The notes beneath the pieces are model-generated. The model was not told the DNA's origin, did no database searches, and worked only from the letters and a program-made list of their open reading frames with translations. From Trifolium pratense (taxonomy: Eukaryota > Streptophyta > Magnoliopsida > Fabales > Fabaceae), in assembly GCF_020283565.1 (NCBI RefSeq), contig NC_060063.1, positions 1,426,001 through 1,490,000 on the forward strand: DNA of 64,000 nt. Direction: 5' to 3'. The translations under genes and the position numbers were made by a program. This document shows positions 19,980 to 31,656 of this stretch, in pieces. Within the stretch, counting starts at the first letter, position 1. Each line of letters begins with the position of its first letter.

Positions 19980-20363
19980 CCTCTCACGACCGCAGTTGCG
20001 GGAAATCGAACCGTGGTCCTTCCTATCAAGTTCAGCGTCAATCACCACTGAACCAACTAACGATTGATAAATAATTTTATTTTTTTCCCAATAAACTCCT
20101 TAGTATTGTTTTATAATTTTCCTACAATCAACGATAAATATTATGGTAAGTCAAAAAAAAAAAATTATTATGATGGTACATATAACTATTTTTTTTTTCA
20201 ATGCTAAACTTGTAAAAATAATATTAATTAATAACAAATTTAATATTATAAATCATTTTCTTAATTTGCTTGATTTAGTCAATGTAATTCTAAATTTAGG
20301 AGCGTAGTAGTAAAATTATAAAAAAATTTAAAAAAATCTATAATAAGAATAGATTGGTTATAC

Positions 20364-20796
20364 CAAGGTTGTTAGAACCGGTAAGCTTACATGTTCAAGG
20401 TTCAATTTGTCGGACCGGGGTTCAACCGTGTCAGACCGTTTTTAATTAAATATATTTTTTAATTATTATATAAATAAAAATATAAAATAATTACTCAATA
20501 TTTTCTAGTTTCACACATTAAAAAGATAAAATGTCATAACGCCAATATAAAATAAAAACTTTTGTACATTAGATATAAAATTTCTAATTCAAACCAAATT
20601 AGAAATTACCGATGTTTACTAGTTTTGCGGTTCAATGCCCGGTTTTGTCCATTTTCTTTTAAACAAAATTCAGGAACCGCTAAACAGTACCGACCAGTTT
20701 GACCCAGTTCGTTTGCTGCCCATTTTTCAGGCCAAACCGAACCGCATATATAGCCGGTTCACGGTCCGGCCGGCCGGTCCGGTTCTGACAATCTTG
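20364..20796. mobile_element. hAT-type MITE, 433 bp
   Basis: Terminal inverted repeats CAAGGTTGTTAGAACCGG and, reverse-complemented from the right, CAAGATTGTCAGAACCGG. Flanked by an 8-bp duplication GGTTATAC (20356-20363 and 20797-20804), which is the hAT signature. It is GC-rich at both ends and AT-rich in the centre, with no transposase. Confidence 0.85.
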
Positions 20797-20804
20797 GGTT
20801 ATAC

Positions 20805-21713
20805 CATTCTACGTATCAATAGTTGTTGGTACAAATGGTTGGAAAATGCAGTGGCAGAGCTAAACGAAAAACTTGGGGTGGGCTGCTATAAATATAAATC
20901 AAATAACAAAAAAATTACTCAAAAAACAAATGTGTGTATGTCTAATATGAATATCTAAAAAATAGTCAAAAGGTGGACCATTACAATTTTCAAAAAATAA
21001 TTTTAAAAATATATTATAAAATATATTTTTTGTTTCCTTTGGTATAAGACTTTTATTAAACAATTGTGAATTTTGAGTTGTATTATCACATTTGATGTTA
21101 AACAATTCATGTATGTTATTACCATGATTATTATACTTTTAAGGGTTAAATAAGTTTTCAGACCTTATAAATATACTATATTTCAATTTTAATTTCTTTA
21201 ATTTTTTTTAGCAATTTTTGGTCTTTCCAAATGTTTTTCATCACGATATTTGTCTCTTATTTTTAAGTCAATTTATGTGTAAACTTCACATTTTTTTAAT
21301 TAGTTTTTGTATTTACGATTGTAATATTATATGAATCTCTCTCACAAAAATTTATAATTTTTTAACGTAACATGAATTTTTATACACTAAAACTCTATTT
21401 TAAATAACACTTTAAGTACTTTTTCTCAAAAAAATAATAATATTAAAAGGCTTTGACAAAATAAATTAAATAACACATTTTAGAACATTTAATACATTAT
21501 TATATAATAGAAATATTAGAATGGATGCTTAAAAAAGTAATTTAAAAAGGACATTTGAATTATTAAGAATAGAAAGAAAAAAAATTAGCAGAACACGTTA
21601 ACGAGGGTTTATAACCACCACAAATTAAAGAGTTGTGGGCGAGTTTTGTGAGAGAAATACACAGAACACTTAGCGGGGGTTTGAAACCGCCCTACCTTTG
21701 TATTAAAAAATGA
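20805..21713. other. AT-rich DNA in block II, no gene seen
   Basis: Contains two related phrases near 21600-21690 (aacgagggtttataaccacc and agcgggggtttgaaaccgcc) which may be transposon tips. This stretch is missing from block I. Confidence 0.35.
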
Positions 21714-22287
21714 TGTCATTGCTAATATTTTTAATTAAGTAAATACACAATTTTTCATAAAAAAATTGAAGACGAAATTTGTATTTTTCATACACTTTTT
21801 TCGAGCAAATTTGAACTCGGTATTTTAAGACTATAAGACTAAGTTCTTACCGTTGAATTAACACATTGTTAATCGAGTTTTGTTCATAATAATTACTATT
21901 ATTAAGTAAAACACTCTTTTTTATCAAATAATTTAATGACTATAATTTCAATTGCAAAGTGAATAATTAGAGTATTTGAAGTTCAAACTCCGATCTTTTA
22001 TATATGATTTGATGTCCCTAGTAACTAAACTAAACTCATGTGGATTAAATAAAACACTTTTATTAACTGTAATTTCGTGCATAATAATTTTTTATTGATA
22101 AATATCCATTCTAAACTTTTCTAGAATATACTAGTATTATTTTTTTAAAACGAGAAAACGTGACTAAATTCTTAATTTTTTATTGATAAATATCCATTCT
22201 AAACGTTGAATTGGCAACACCTTAGAAACTAGAAGGTGAATTAGAAAGTAAATGAGAACCATGTGCAAAAGAATAAGTTTAATACTA

Positions 22288-22542
22288 CTTCCGTCCCTAA
22301 TTATAAGATCTTGTTTGACAAAAATTTACTATTCATTTATCTTGTTTTGACCGTATTTTTTTAATAATATATAAATGTAAATATTAGCAAATAAGATATT
22401 GTTCAATTTGTTTTGATGAATATTTTTAAAATATTAAATTTTTATAATTTTTACTAATAGACAATTACAAATGTTAATGATCAAAATTGTGTATTGCCGT
22501 ACGTGCAGTGGTCAAACAAGATCTTATAATTATGAACAGAGG
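22288..22542. mobile_element. Stowaway-like MITE
   Basis: Ends CTTCCGTCCCTAATTATAAG and, at the right, CTTATAATTATGAACAGAGG, are inverted repeats flanked by TA. The inverted homology continues through atcttgtttga. The counterpart place in block III lacks it. Confidence 0.7.
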
Positions 22543-23040
22543 TAATATTTAACTAGGACAAAAAACATTAACAGATCATTTGGAAGTTTAATTTTTTTTT
22601 TTATTTGTCATGTACCCTAATAACTAAAAAAAATTTACCCTTAAAATGGACTGAATTTAGTATTTAACTAGGACAAAAAAAAACCATTAACTGATCATTT
22701 GGAAGTTTAACTCAATCTTCTTTTTTTTATTTGTTACATAGCTTAATAGCCTAATGACTGGAAAATTTTTATCCTTGAAATGGACCAAATTTTGGACTAT
22801 GACAAGACTTATGCTTGCCTCTCTCTATTAGTATCTCTCAAGAATCAAGACATCACACAATTTACTCTTATTTCCAATTTCGTAGACTGCAGCGCTATAT
22901 GTTGCTTGAAATATGCAAAAGCATCACATTAGTACAATCGTATTCGTATGCACTATGCAACACGTTATTATATTGCAGAAGCTATCATATTCTCTCTAGT
23001 CACGTCGGTGTAGCATACTATAGCTATCATATTGTACTAC

Positions 23041-23245
23041 CAGTAATTTTTATTTTATCCGTTTTAAAATCTAAGTTATTTTGGTCAAATTACACAAATT
23101 AAGAAATGTAATTAATATTGTATGAAAAAAAGAAATTATGAGTTAGTTTACAAAATTATCCTATAATAATGGTATAGAAAAAATAAATTGAATAAGAACG
23201 CTGCTATATGCAGTGAAGCCTTTATCCGTGAATTCTCACGAATTG
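23041..23245. other. Unassigned DNA after block II
   Basis: Short AT-rich stretch; nothing recognised. Confidence 0.3.
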
Positions 23246-24145
23246 AATAAACTACGTGTGTGTTTGGTTTTGAGTTGAAGAAAATTGAGTTTGTGATAAT
23301 TGAGTTTGAGAGAATTGATTTTGATTAAGTGAGTTGAATATAATTGATTTATATTTGGATACATTTAGTAAAAAGTGATTTTCATCTATTTATATTATTT
23401 GGATAATTTAGATAAAAATTGCTTTTGGAGTGACTAATTACCAAAATAGATTTTAATTAAAAAACAAAAACACATTTAAAAATTATCAAAAAAAAAAAAT
23501 AACAAAATTTGTCTATCGTTCATATTTGTTCGGACAGTTTGGTTGAGACTAAAACCCAACCCAATAGAAATAAAATCAAACTCAAAAAAATCAAGAAAAA
23601 CCCAACCCATTAGAGAAACTAAAAATCAACAAAAAATTGCTCGTATTCTACTGAAATCCAGAACCTTATACATTTATGGAGATCGATTCCTCTCCCCATC
23701 TCTCAGCACTCTTCTATGTTCTATCGTTATTCCATCTCCATATCTCAATATTCTTCTCTCATGCTACCATTTCTCCATTGCTCAATTGTTGTATGATGAA
23801 TTTAAGCTTGCAAAGGGGAATATGGGGAATTTAAGTTTGTATGTTTGTGGGTTTCAGAGAGAAAGAAGATGTGAATCTGGGTCTTGTTGAAGAAGAAGAA
23901 TAAATAAATTTATGGGCAAATAGGTAAGTTTACATGCCACCGAAAATTAATTGCTTGGACTTGATTTTTTTTTGACGTGGAAGCTCAAATTTCTAGCTTT
24001 AAGATGACTCGCGTTTGGGGCTAAAATCACGTTCTAGAGATTTGCTTTTCCAAGTTATCCAAACATCCAAGATTTGGTTCAAATCGCGTCTGGCGATTGT
24101 AACTCGTGTTTGGGGTTTCAAAAAGCCAAACCAAACAGATACTAC
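23246..24145. mobile_element. Candidate MITE with gtgtttggtt ends
   Basis: Begins near GTGTGTTTGGTTTTGAG and ends AAAGCCAAACCAAACAGATAC, an inverted pair common in plant MITEs of PIF/Harbinger or hAT type. A clear target duplication was not found, so ends and class are tentative. A 115-codon frame inside (23543-23890) is probably chance. Confidence 0.45.
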
Positions 24146-25059
24146 TATATTTACTATATCTTAAAAAACGACAATGCTATCTTAAAAAACTAGCGCATGC
24201 ATTTTTACTTTCTTTTGGTCAAGTTTACCAATAGCTTTTGAAGTTATTGTTATTTTTATTAAAAAAATAATAAAGAAATGAGTGATATTTTGGTCTGGAA
24301 TTAAGGTTGGTAATGAGTTGAGTTGTGTTAAACTCGTTTGAGTTCAACTTGATTCGATAAGAATTGAACCCGCTTAGAACTCGGCTCAAGTTCGGCACGA
24401 ACTCTTTCAGCTCAAGTTCGGCTCGTTTAAAATTCACAAACAGTTCGGTTCGTCTCATTAAGTCAATTTTTTTGTCAAAATTTGTTCTTTAACCTTTTAA
24501 ACTATTTTTTTAAAAGAAATATCAAATATTAAATTAAAATAAAATTCATCTAAGTGTATACTGGATAAACAAGTACAAAATTCAAACTGGCATAAAACAC
24601 CAAGCTTTAATTGTTGAACTATTTGCGAGAATGTTTATGAGCCAAATGAGCCAAAGAAAATGTATGTGTAATTATTTTTTTTGACACATGTGTAATTATA
24701 TTTTCTTTTGACACATGTATGTGTAATTTTTATTTTTTTTAGTAAATGTATGTGTAATTATATAAATAAATAACACTATATAGGACTTGAGGTGACTACA
24801 TGTGTTGCCTAGTGGAAACTAAATCTAAACGCACCGCCTAATGAACAAAACGCACAATTATGTGAAATTCGTGAAATTGTCGTGAAATAAATTTCGCTGA
24901 ATCAAGTATTTTTCATTGAATAATTAAAAGAAGAGAGAGTAATATATAATTAAGAGTATAATAGAAAAAATATCATTAAATACTTCATTAATAATGTAAA
25001 GTTACTTATAATTTATTACAATTTTTTTTCTCAAAGTAACTTACACGGGGAGTATTTCT
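24146..25059. other. Intergenic repeats, no gene seen
   Basis: Includes a patch at 24310-24450 where gttcggctcg / cgagttc motifs recur on both strands, probably a decayed transposon tip. No gene supported. Confidence 0.35.
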
Positions 25060-25124
25060 TTCACACTTTCTCATAGACAGAATTGTGCTTGAGTCAGACT
25101 TATTCTAATATTTTTAATTAAATA

Positions 25125-25535
25125 AAGGTTTAATTAGTTTATTGGTCCCTTGAAGATATTTTAGGTTTCACAATGGTCACTTAAAGAAAAAATGTTCGGA
25201 TTGATCCCTTAAAGAAAAAAAGACCCGGATTGGTCCTTTAAAGACATATATGTTTGTCATATTGGTCCTTTCCGTTAAATTTTAACTCCAAATATAACAA
25301 AAAATTCCAATGGTTAAAATTTTAAAAATCAATAAGGTTTTTGGTAGACCACTTACACTTAATGACATTCACAATTCAGTCAACTAAAACTAACGTTTTT
25401 TGTAAAAAATTGACGGAAAAGATCAATGTGAGAAACAAATGTGTTTTAAAGGACCAATCCGGATTTTTTTTTTCTTTAAGGGACTATTATAAAACCTAAA
25501 ATGTCTTTAAAAGGCTAATAGACTAATTAAGCCTT
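25125..25535. mobile_element. Foldback MITE with long inverted repeats
   Basis: Starts AAGGTTTAATTAGTTTATTG and ends AATAGACTAATTAAGCCTT; the complementary arms carry ggtccctt.aaga repeats (ttggtccctt, attgatccct). The same family appears near 41190-41480. Blocks I and II show continuous sequence (tttttaattaagtaaatac) where it sits, so it inserted after the duplication. Confidence 0.75.
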
Positions 25536-26022
25536 AAGTAAATATACAATTTTTCATTAAAAAATTGAAGACGAAATTGTATAACAATGATCATTTTACA
25601 ATTATTAAGTAAAACACTCTTTTTTTATCAAATAATTTAATGACTATAATTTCAATCGCAATGTGAATAATTAGAGTATTTAAAGTTTAAACTCCGATTC
25701 TTTATATATAATGTGATATCTCTACTAACTAAACTTATGTGGATTAAATAAAACACTCTTATTAGCTGTAATTTCATGCATAATAATTTTTTATTGATAA
25801 ATATCCATTCTAAACTTTTTTAAAACGAGAAAACGTGACAAAGTTGAATTGGCAACAACTTAGAAACTAGAAGGTGAATTAGAAAGTAAATGAGAACCGT
25901 ATGCAAAAGAATAAGTTTAATATTTAACTAGGACAAAAAAACCATTAACAGATCATTTGGAAGTTTAACTCTTTTTTTAATTTGTCATGTAGTCTAATCT
26001 AGAAAAATTTTACCCTTAAAAT

Positions 26023-27028
26023 TAGGGGTGTGTAAAAAATCCAAGTAACCTTAAACAAATCACTAACCAAACCATATTCAAAATTAATAACCAAATCCAT
26101 TTTAAAAAAAAACCACACCAATCCAATACAAAAAAACCAATTCTAAACCATATCCAATTTTTTATAATTGGTTTAAAATTGGTTTTTAAATTGAGGCCCA
26201 ATAAGAAAAAAGCCCAATAGTTTTTTTTTAAAAAAAAAAAAAATTTCCAAATTCAATTAATTATATAATTTAATAAATAAATAATTAATAAGGTGGTGGA
26301 GGAATTGGTCAACGCGGCGGTCAACGCCGGACCACCGGCGGCCGGCACGATGGAGCTCCGGCGACGGACGGCGATTTTCCGGCGACCGGTGCGGTGGTTG
26401 GCGGCGGCGCTCCGGCGGCCGGCCACCGTCAACCACCCTTTAATATTTAATTATTTTTTATTTAACAAAATTTATTTATTTTAAAAATAATTATAAAAAA
26501 CAGATTTTTGATGGTTTTATTTTTTAAAAAAATCTATATTTTAATTATTTTGGGCTTAAAAAAATCTGTTTTGTTAGCCTTAGTTTGAAATATATTTGGG
26601 CTTAGAAAAAACACTTTTATGAATTGATTATAAATCAATAATTCATAAAATTAAAGAAAAATTATGTTTTTTTTATAAACAATAATTATTAAATATGTTC
26701 TTTTAATCAATTAAACAAAAAATAATAATTGGCTTAATTATTGTAAAAAAAGAAGTTTAAATATATAGGAATTAAAAGTTATAATAATGCATTTTTAAAA
26801 AAAATAAAAAATAAAATAAAATTTAAGATGAATCGGTTATAAATAAGTAACCTATTTTTTTATTATAAACCGGTAATAAATTGATTTCGAACCGATTATA
26901 AACCATATCCAAATTAGTTTTGCAAAATAACCAATTTTTCATTAAAATGGTTTTGATTCTAAACCAAAACCATAAATATGGTTTGGTGTGGTGTGGACCG
27001 TGTGGTTTTTAAACCATGCACACCCCTA
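26023..27028. mobile_element. hAT-type non-autonomous element, 1006 bp, with GC-rich core
   Basis: Perfect 10-bp ends TAGGGGTGTG ... CACACCCCTA are flanked by 8-bp CTTAAAAT (26015-26022 and 27029-27036). Block II at about 22633 carries the unfilled site with a single cttaaaat. The interior is AT-rich except 26293-26440, a GC-rich island built of ccggcg/cgccgg motifs. No transposase is seen. Confidence 0.88.
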
Positions 27029-27901
27029 CTTAAAATGGACCCAATTTAGTATTTTACTAGGACAAAAAAACCATTAATAGATCATTTGGAAGTTTAACTC
27101 AATCTTCTCGTTTTTTTTTATTTATTACGTAGTCTAGTGACTGAAAAAAATTTATCCTTAAAATGGACAGAATTTAATTATTGCAATGACCAAATTTTAG
27201 ACTTGGACCCTCTGCATATATGATACAATTTCTCTGCTAACTGACCTAAATTCATGGTATATTTAAAAGTTTAACTTTAATTTTACCTTATATGAAAAAC
27301 AAAACAATTTTGAGGGTGTTACTGTTTACAGATTTAATTTGTCATATGAGGTGTAAGTTACACTATTAAATACAAGTCTCATCCTTCTTTCACACTTTCT
27401 CATAGACAAGACTTATGCTTGCCTCTCTCTATTAGTATCTCTCAAGAATCAAGACATCACACAATTTACTCTTTATTTCCAATTTCCTAGACTGCAGCGC
27501 TATATGTTGCTTGAATTGAAATATGCAAAAGCTATCATATTGTCTCTAGTCATATCGGTGTAGGTGTAGCATACTATAGCTTTCTTATCTCTATTCCCAA
27601 GTTTCTTGATACCCACAAGTACTACCATCATTTATTCCGTAATCCGTTCCAAAATAAATGATATGGTTGATCACTGTAATATTTATTAATGTAAAACTTT
27701 AATCGTTAATAAAAATTAAAAAAATTAAATATTTTAAAAATATTCATCGAGACAAATCAAACTACATCTCATATGATAATATTTGCATTTTATATATTAG
27801 TAGAAAGATAAGGTACAAGTAGATTATATGAATAATACATAAATTCAAAAATACTTTCACACTTTCTCATAGACAAGACTTGTGCTTGCGTCTTTCTATT
27901 A

Positions 27902-28158
27902 CTCCTTCCGTTTCAAAATTATTGTCACACTTTACATTGTATACTTGCCGATACACAATTTTGATCATTAATATTTTTAGTTGTGTATTATTAAAAATTA
28001 TGAAAAAAATAATATTTTGATATTAATGATCGAGACAAATCTAACAAGATCTATCTCATATTCTAATATTTATCTTTAGACATTATTAAAAAAAAATTGA
28101 TCAAAATAACTTGTATAAATAGTACACTAACACGCAGTCAAATTGTAACACGGGGGAG
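27902..28158. mobile_element. Stowaway-like MITE (block III copy)
   Basis: Ends CTCCTTCCGTTTC and AACACGGGGGAG flanked by TA, corresponding to the copy at 5941-6163. It lies directly upstream of the short-ORF promoter. Confidence 0.8.
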
Positions 28159-28231
28159 TATCTCTCAACATTGCAACATTGCAATGAATGACTTATTCTC
28201 TCTATTCTCTAACACGTTTCTTCTGCACACC

Positions 28232-28240
28232 TATATATAA
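28232..28240 (+). promoter_or_regulatory. TATA box of short-ORF copy C
   Basis: TATATATAA about 87-95 bases before the ATG at 28327, in the same context as copy B (cacacctatatataacccc). Confidence 0.55.
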
Positions 28241-28326
28241 CCCCAAAACTTGTCCATAAATCTCCAACCTCAAGAGTCTTCACTACCACTACCTTTCTCC
28301 AACTCTTCTTAGTTCTTCCTACTACC

Positions 28327-28422
28327 ATGCTACCGTATCCTTTGCCCGAGATCCTGTTGCTGGAGTTGAAGCTACTGATTTATAGAACCATGACTTATTT
28401 TTGTGTTCATCATCGACTGTAA
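28327..28422 (+). CDS. Short-ORF family, copy C (31 aa, unknown function)
   Basis: A 31-codon ORF starting MLPYPLPEILLLELKLLI and ending CVHHRL, close to the consensus of the five copies. Its TATA box, leader (ccactacctttctcc... actaccATG) and trailing donor block (attagaggtaacaaatttct) are all conserved with copy B. Against copies D and E the first 20 codons show changes in nine codons that keep the amino acid and in two that do not (by eye). The trailing sequence continues into AT-rich DNA without a recognised second exon. Family and function unknown; the product is probably a small leucine-rich peptide if translated. Confidence 0.62.
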   Translation: MLPYPLPEILLLELKLLIYRTMTYFCVHHRL

Positions 28423-28500
28423 TTTCTTTGATTAATTAGAGGTAACAAATTTCTATCTTAAACTTTCATTATTGTTAATTTAATTTAATATATATGTTTG

Positions 28501-29747
28501 TTATCAAGTAATAATTGTTTTGAAATAATTTAATATTTGTTGTAAAAAGATTACATTTAGAATATTTTCGTCAAATTTGTGTGATTGATACTTAGTAGCA
28601 TACATTTTAAGTTTTTTAATGTATAAATTTTCTTTTATGTCAAAGAGTTGTTTTATTTATTTATTTACCTTTTTGATTTCTTAGACATAGCTCGGGCACT
28701 TGTTTAAATTTTTTTACTTTTTAATTAATAAAAACTCTTACCTCATGATTTAATTCTTTTATATATGTACTACTAATTTTTTAGATGAACTAAACTAGTA
28801 ATATTATGTAACCAAAAAAAAAAAGAAGTAATATTATAGTATAAAATGTTAACAATTAATATTTATAAAAAATTAAACCTACTAGTTATGCATATCTTCT
28901 AAAAATTAAACAATTAATATTTATATTAATTATTCAATGTAAACAATTTCTTTAGCTTTTCAGACATGTAAATATTATTCAAAAATGAGCTACAGTATGA
29001 GAGACATGACGAAAATATAAATAGTAGTTTCATACGATAATTAATTTTGACAGATCTTCACTAAAACGGTAATTAATCTCTCTCTATAATTCTAAATTTA
29101 GTGGAGTTTGATTATGTGAAAAACTAACTCGATTGCGGTCATTTTGGTATTAGTTTGGTGAATTATTGATTCAAATTAAATTCTGTGGGAAACTTCGAGC
29201 TTGAGGCTAAAAAGTAGATTTTGTGCTGAATTTTGGTGGGGTAAAATTCCGAATTTTAAAATAGGAGGGTAGATGGGACTCTATTAGTCATTGATTTAGA
29301 GTAGGTTGCAAGACAGTTGCATTTACACCGACAGATGTATCTACTACTCATTTCAGAACGAATGTGTAAGTGTGAAATTAGTTTAATTTTTTTAACTACT
29401 TCATATATGTTATCATTTTATTTTTGTTCATCACAATTTTATTTGGCCTTAATTATCTTTTTTATTTAGAGTGTTTGTTCGAGTACATGAAGCAGTAATG
29501 CGTGATCATATTTTCGAATGCATGAAACCAAGGGGATGGCTCTAATGTCTGCGGCCACCCAAATAATGATGAATGATCTTTTGAAAAATAGAGATTACAT
29601 GAAGCGTTTCATAATTAGTCTTTTTTATTTGCAATAACATAAGTTGAAGCTATGGAAGGAGTGGGTGGAGGGTATACTATTGGGTCGGTGTTTTTTGTTT
29701 TGTTTTGAAGGTATAGGAAAGAAATATTGGGACGGTGTTAATTTATA
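28501..29747. other. AT-rich DNA with possible Ulp1-like relic
   Basis: Mostly AT-rich. Near 29488-29610 two overlapping frames read MRDHIFECMKPRGWL and then MSAATQIMMNDLLKNRDYMK, offset by one base. The wording resembles the start of Ulp1-type protease domains carried by some plant transposons, but I could not confirm it. 29640-29747 matches 7207-7320 (part of the MULE-like element). Confidence 0.3.
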
Positions 29748-31076
29748 GGAAAATGCTTGTTTGTACGACAAAGTCAAGGCAAGAAATGTGAGAATGACGT
29801 GGCAGTTGAAAATTTTCGGCTCCCCATCCTTTTTGTTCCCTCTCTCTTCTTTTTTTGTTTTTCTTTTTTAAACAATTTTTCCTATTTTTGTTCTTCTTCT
29901 TCTTTAACGCACGCAAGAAATTTGGAACTACACCGAACAAATTCAATCTTCCTTCTCTGCTGGTACAACCGTAAATCCAAACTCACAGAACAACAAAGGA
30001 TTCTACGCGAATCTTAAAACAGTGCTATTTCTTATGGGATTCTTATCGATTATGGGATGAAGGCTGTGATAGAATAAACCCGACTCGATATTTGGGTGAA
30101 CGGTTTTTGGAGTGTTGAAACAGAAACAAAGACTATCGACTCTACATTGAATGACAAACATCCTCAATTGTAGTAATTGCTGAATTTAGTGACTCAACTG
30201 ACCCTTGTTCCTTTTTAAATTTTTAACTCATTTTTGGTAGAGACGAGGAAGGGGTTATCAGCTATCACTATGCTGTTGAGTATATGTTTTAATGGTTTGA
30301 TTTTGCTAGTTGTTGTTGTTGTTGTCCTGGTTGTAGAAGATAAGGTCAATTTGTTTCTATTGGTTTTTCCTCCATATTACTATAATGCATTGGTTAGTGT
30401 TTAATATACTATTTTGCAGTTTTCAAAAACAAAACTCTTTATTAGTAAAAGAGGGATGTTTGATTCATAATGCTTTTATGTAGCTGATATGCATCAAAGG
30501 AAGGAAGATGGAGCATACTTAAAATTGATCTTTAAAGGCTAAACCGAGTTTTTTCATTAAATTAAATCTCTAAAGATCACAAAAACTTGTAAAACATCAA
30601 CATAATAAACCAAAGATTTCACACAATATCATATCACCAAAATAACTCAACTTCTCAACAGTACTTCTTAAATTGACAGCGCATAATCATGTTTGATGAC
30701 TTGATCATACACAACTTACAACATTGCAAATTAAGATACATAAACTATTCTCATGGTTTTTTAAAAGCCTAGGCACTTGATAGTATTTCTTAACCTTACA
30801 AGAAACTGCACAATTTTGCAGATTAAAAAGTAAATTTTGATAGTGACAACAACAAATATGATTGCTGCAAATAGGATGTTCTGCAAAAGGAGATACGTTT
30901 ACGCGGGAGAGAAGATGCGGCGGTTTCTTTTCCAGGAGTGGTTTTGTTGTCTTAGCTTTTATTTTATTTATTATTTGTAAAAACCTATGAACCGTGATTT
31001 ATGGGGGACAACGCATGTGCAAGGCATGCTTTCTTGCGTTTCGTTTTTAAGTTTGTCGTACCAAATAGCGGTGCTG
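29748..31076. mobile_element. MULE-like element, 1329 bp, nested
   Basis: Starts GGAAAATGCTTGTTTGTACG and ends TTTGTCGTACCAAATAGCGG plus tgctg, sharing inverted TACGACAAA. A perfect 9-bp duplication TAATTTATA flanks it (29739-29747 and 31077-31085). Comparison with 7200-7400 shows it is inserted into a second copy of the 595-bp MULE-like element. No transposase frame is recognised. Confidence 0.8.
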
Positions 31077-31251
31077 TAATTTATATAGGAAAGAAATAAA
31101 ATACCATTAATGCCATTCGTGATCAACTCGTGATGTAGCTCTCGTGACATATAGCAGCTCTCTTATTATTTACATCCCCATGATGCAATTTTTTAGAAAT
31201 GGTTGTGAGTGGACTGTATGCTTTTAAGTATGCTTTTAGTTTCAGAATGGA

Positions 31252-31553
31252 GTGACTAACATGATGCCCCTGTTTTCTACCAGAAACTTGCTAACAAATG
31301 CAATGATCTGTTTAAGACCCACACAATGGTTATTCCAACGACACTTCTATGACACAATCATAGTTTTGATAGTGGCCAGTCTTCGGGCCAGTCTTCGGGA
31401 CGAAGACCAAGTGGGTCTTCAGGAGGAGCAGGAGGACCGATTCGTCGGCGTCAGTCGACCACAACTCCATCTGTCTTTCTGCCCCAGGTCTCAGAATACG
31501 ATCCTGAGCCTGAAGAGAGGATCCATAAAGAATTGTGGGCACTTTTGGAGAGT
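31252..31553 (+). pseudogene. Unknown spliced gene fragment (Ser/Gly-rich exon), copy 2
   Basis: Nearly identical to 7482-7770. It contains an extra 12 bases (gccagtcttcgg repeated) that add four codons to the Ser/Gly-rich tract without breaking the frame. After ELWALLE it leaves the copy 1 sequence at gagagtaagc, a possible splice donor. Function unknown. Confidence 0.5.
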
Positions 31554-31656
31554 AAGCTATGAATACATTTTCTGTGAGTAAGCTATGAATACATGTACAT
31601 TTAATAATTGTTGTAATAAATTTTGCAAAATATATAATTTACCAAAATTGTTATTG

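Larger units (their letters stand above)
19979..23040. repeat. Segmental duplication, block II
   Basis: Matches block I from 4964 and block III from about 25530. It starts directly within the truncated gag. Compared with block I it holds an extra 1.35 kb (20364-21713) that includes a hAT-type MITE. It ends near 23040 without the Stowaway element and short-ORF unit that end blocks I and III. Confidence 0.75.
25060..28500. repeat. Segmental duplication, block III
   Basis: Third copy of the block, about collinear with blocks I and II. It contains a foldback element and a hAT element absent from the others. It ends with a Stowaway copy and short-ORF copy C, as block I does. Confidence 0.75.

Noticed and set aside
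23543..23890. 115-codon plus-strand frame
   Set aside because: Lies inside a candidate MITE, has low-complexity Lys/Asn/Ile start and no family motif.
26293..26484. 63-codon frame in the GC-rich island
   Set aside because: All six frames tend to be open in ccggcg-type repeats; no domain.
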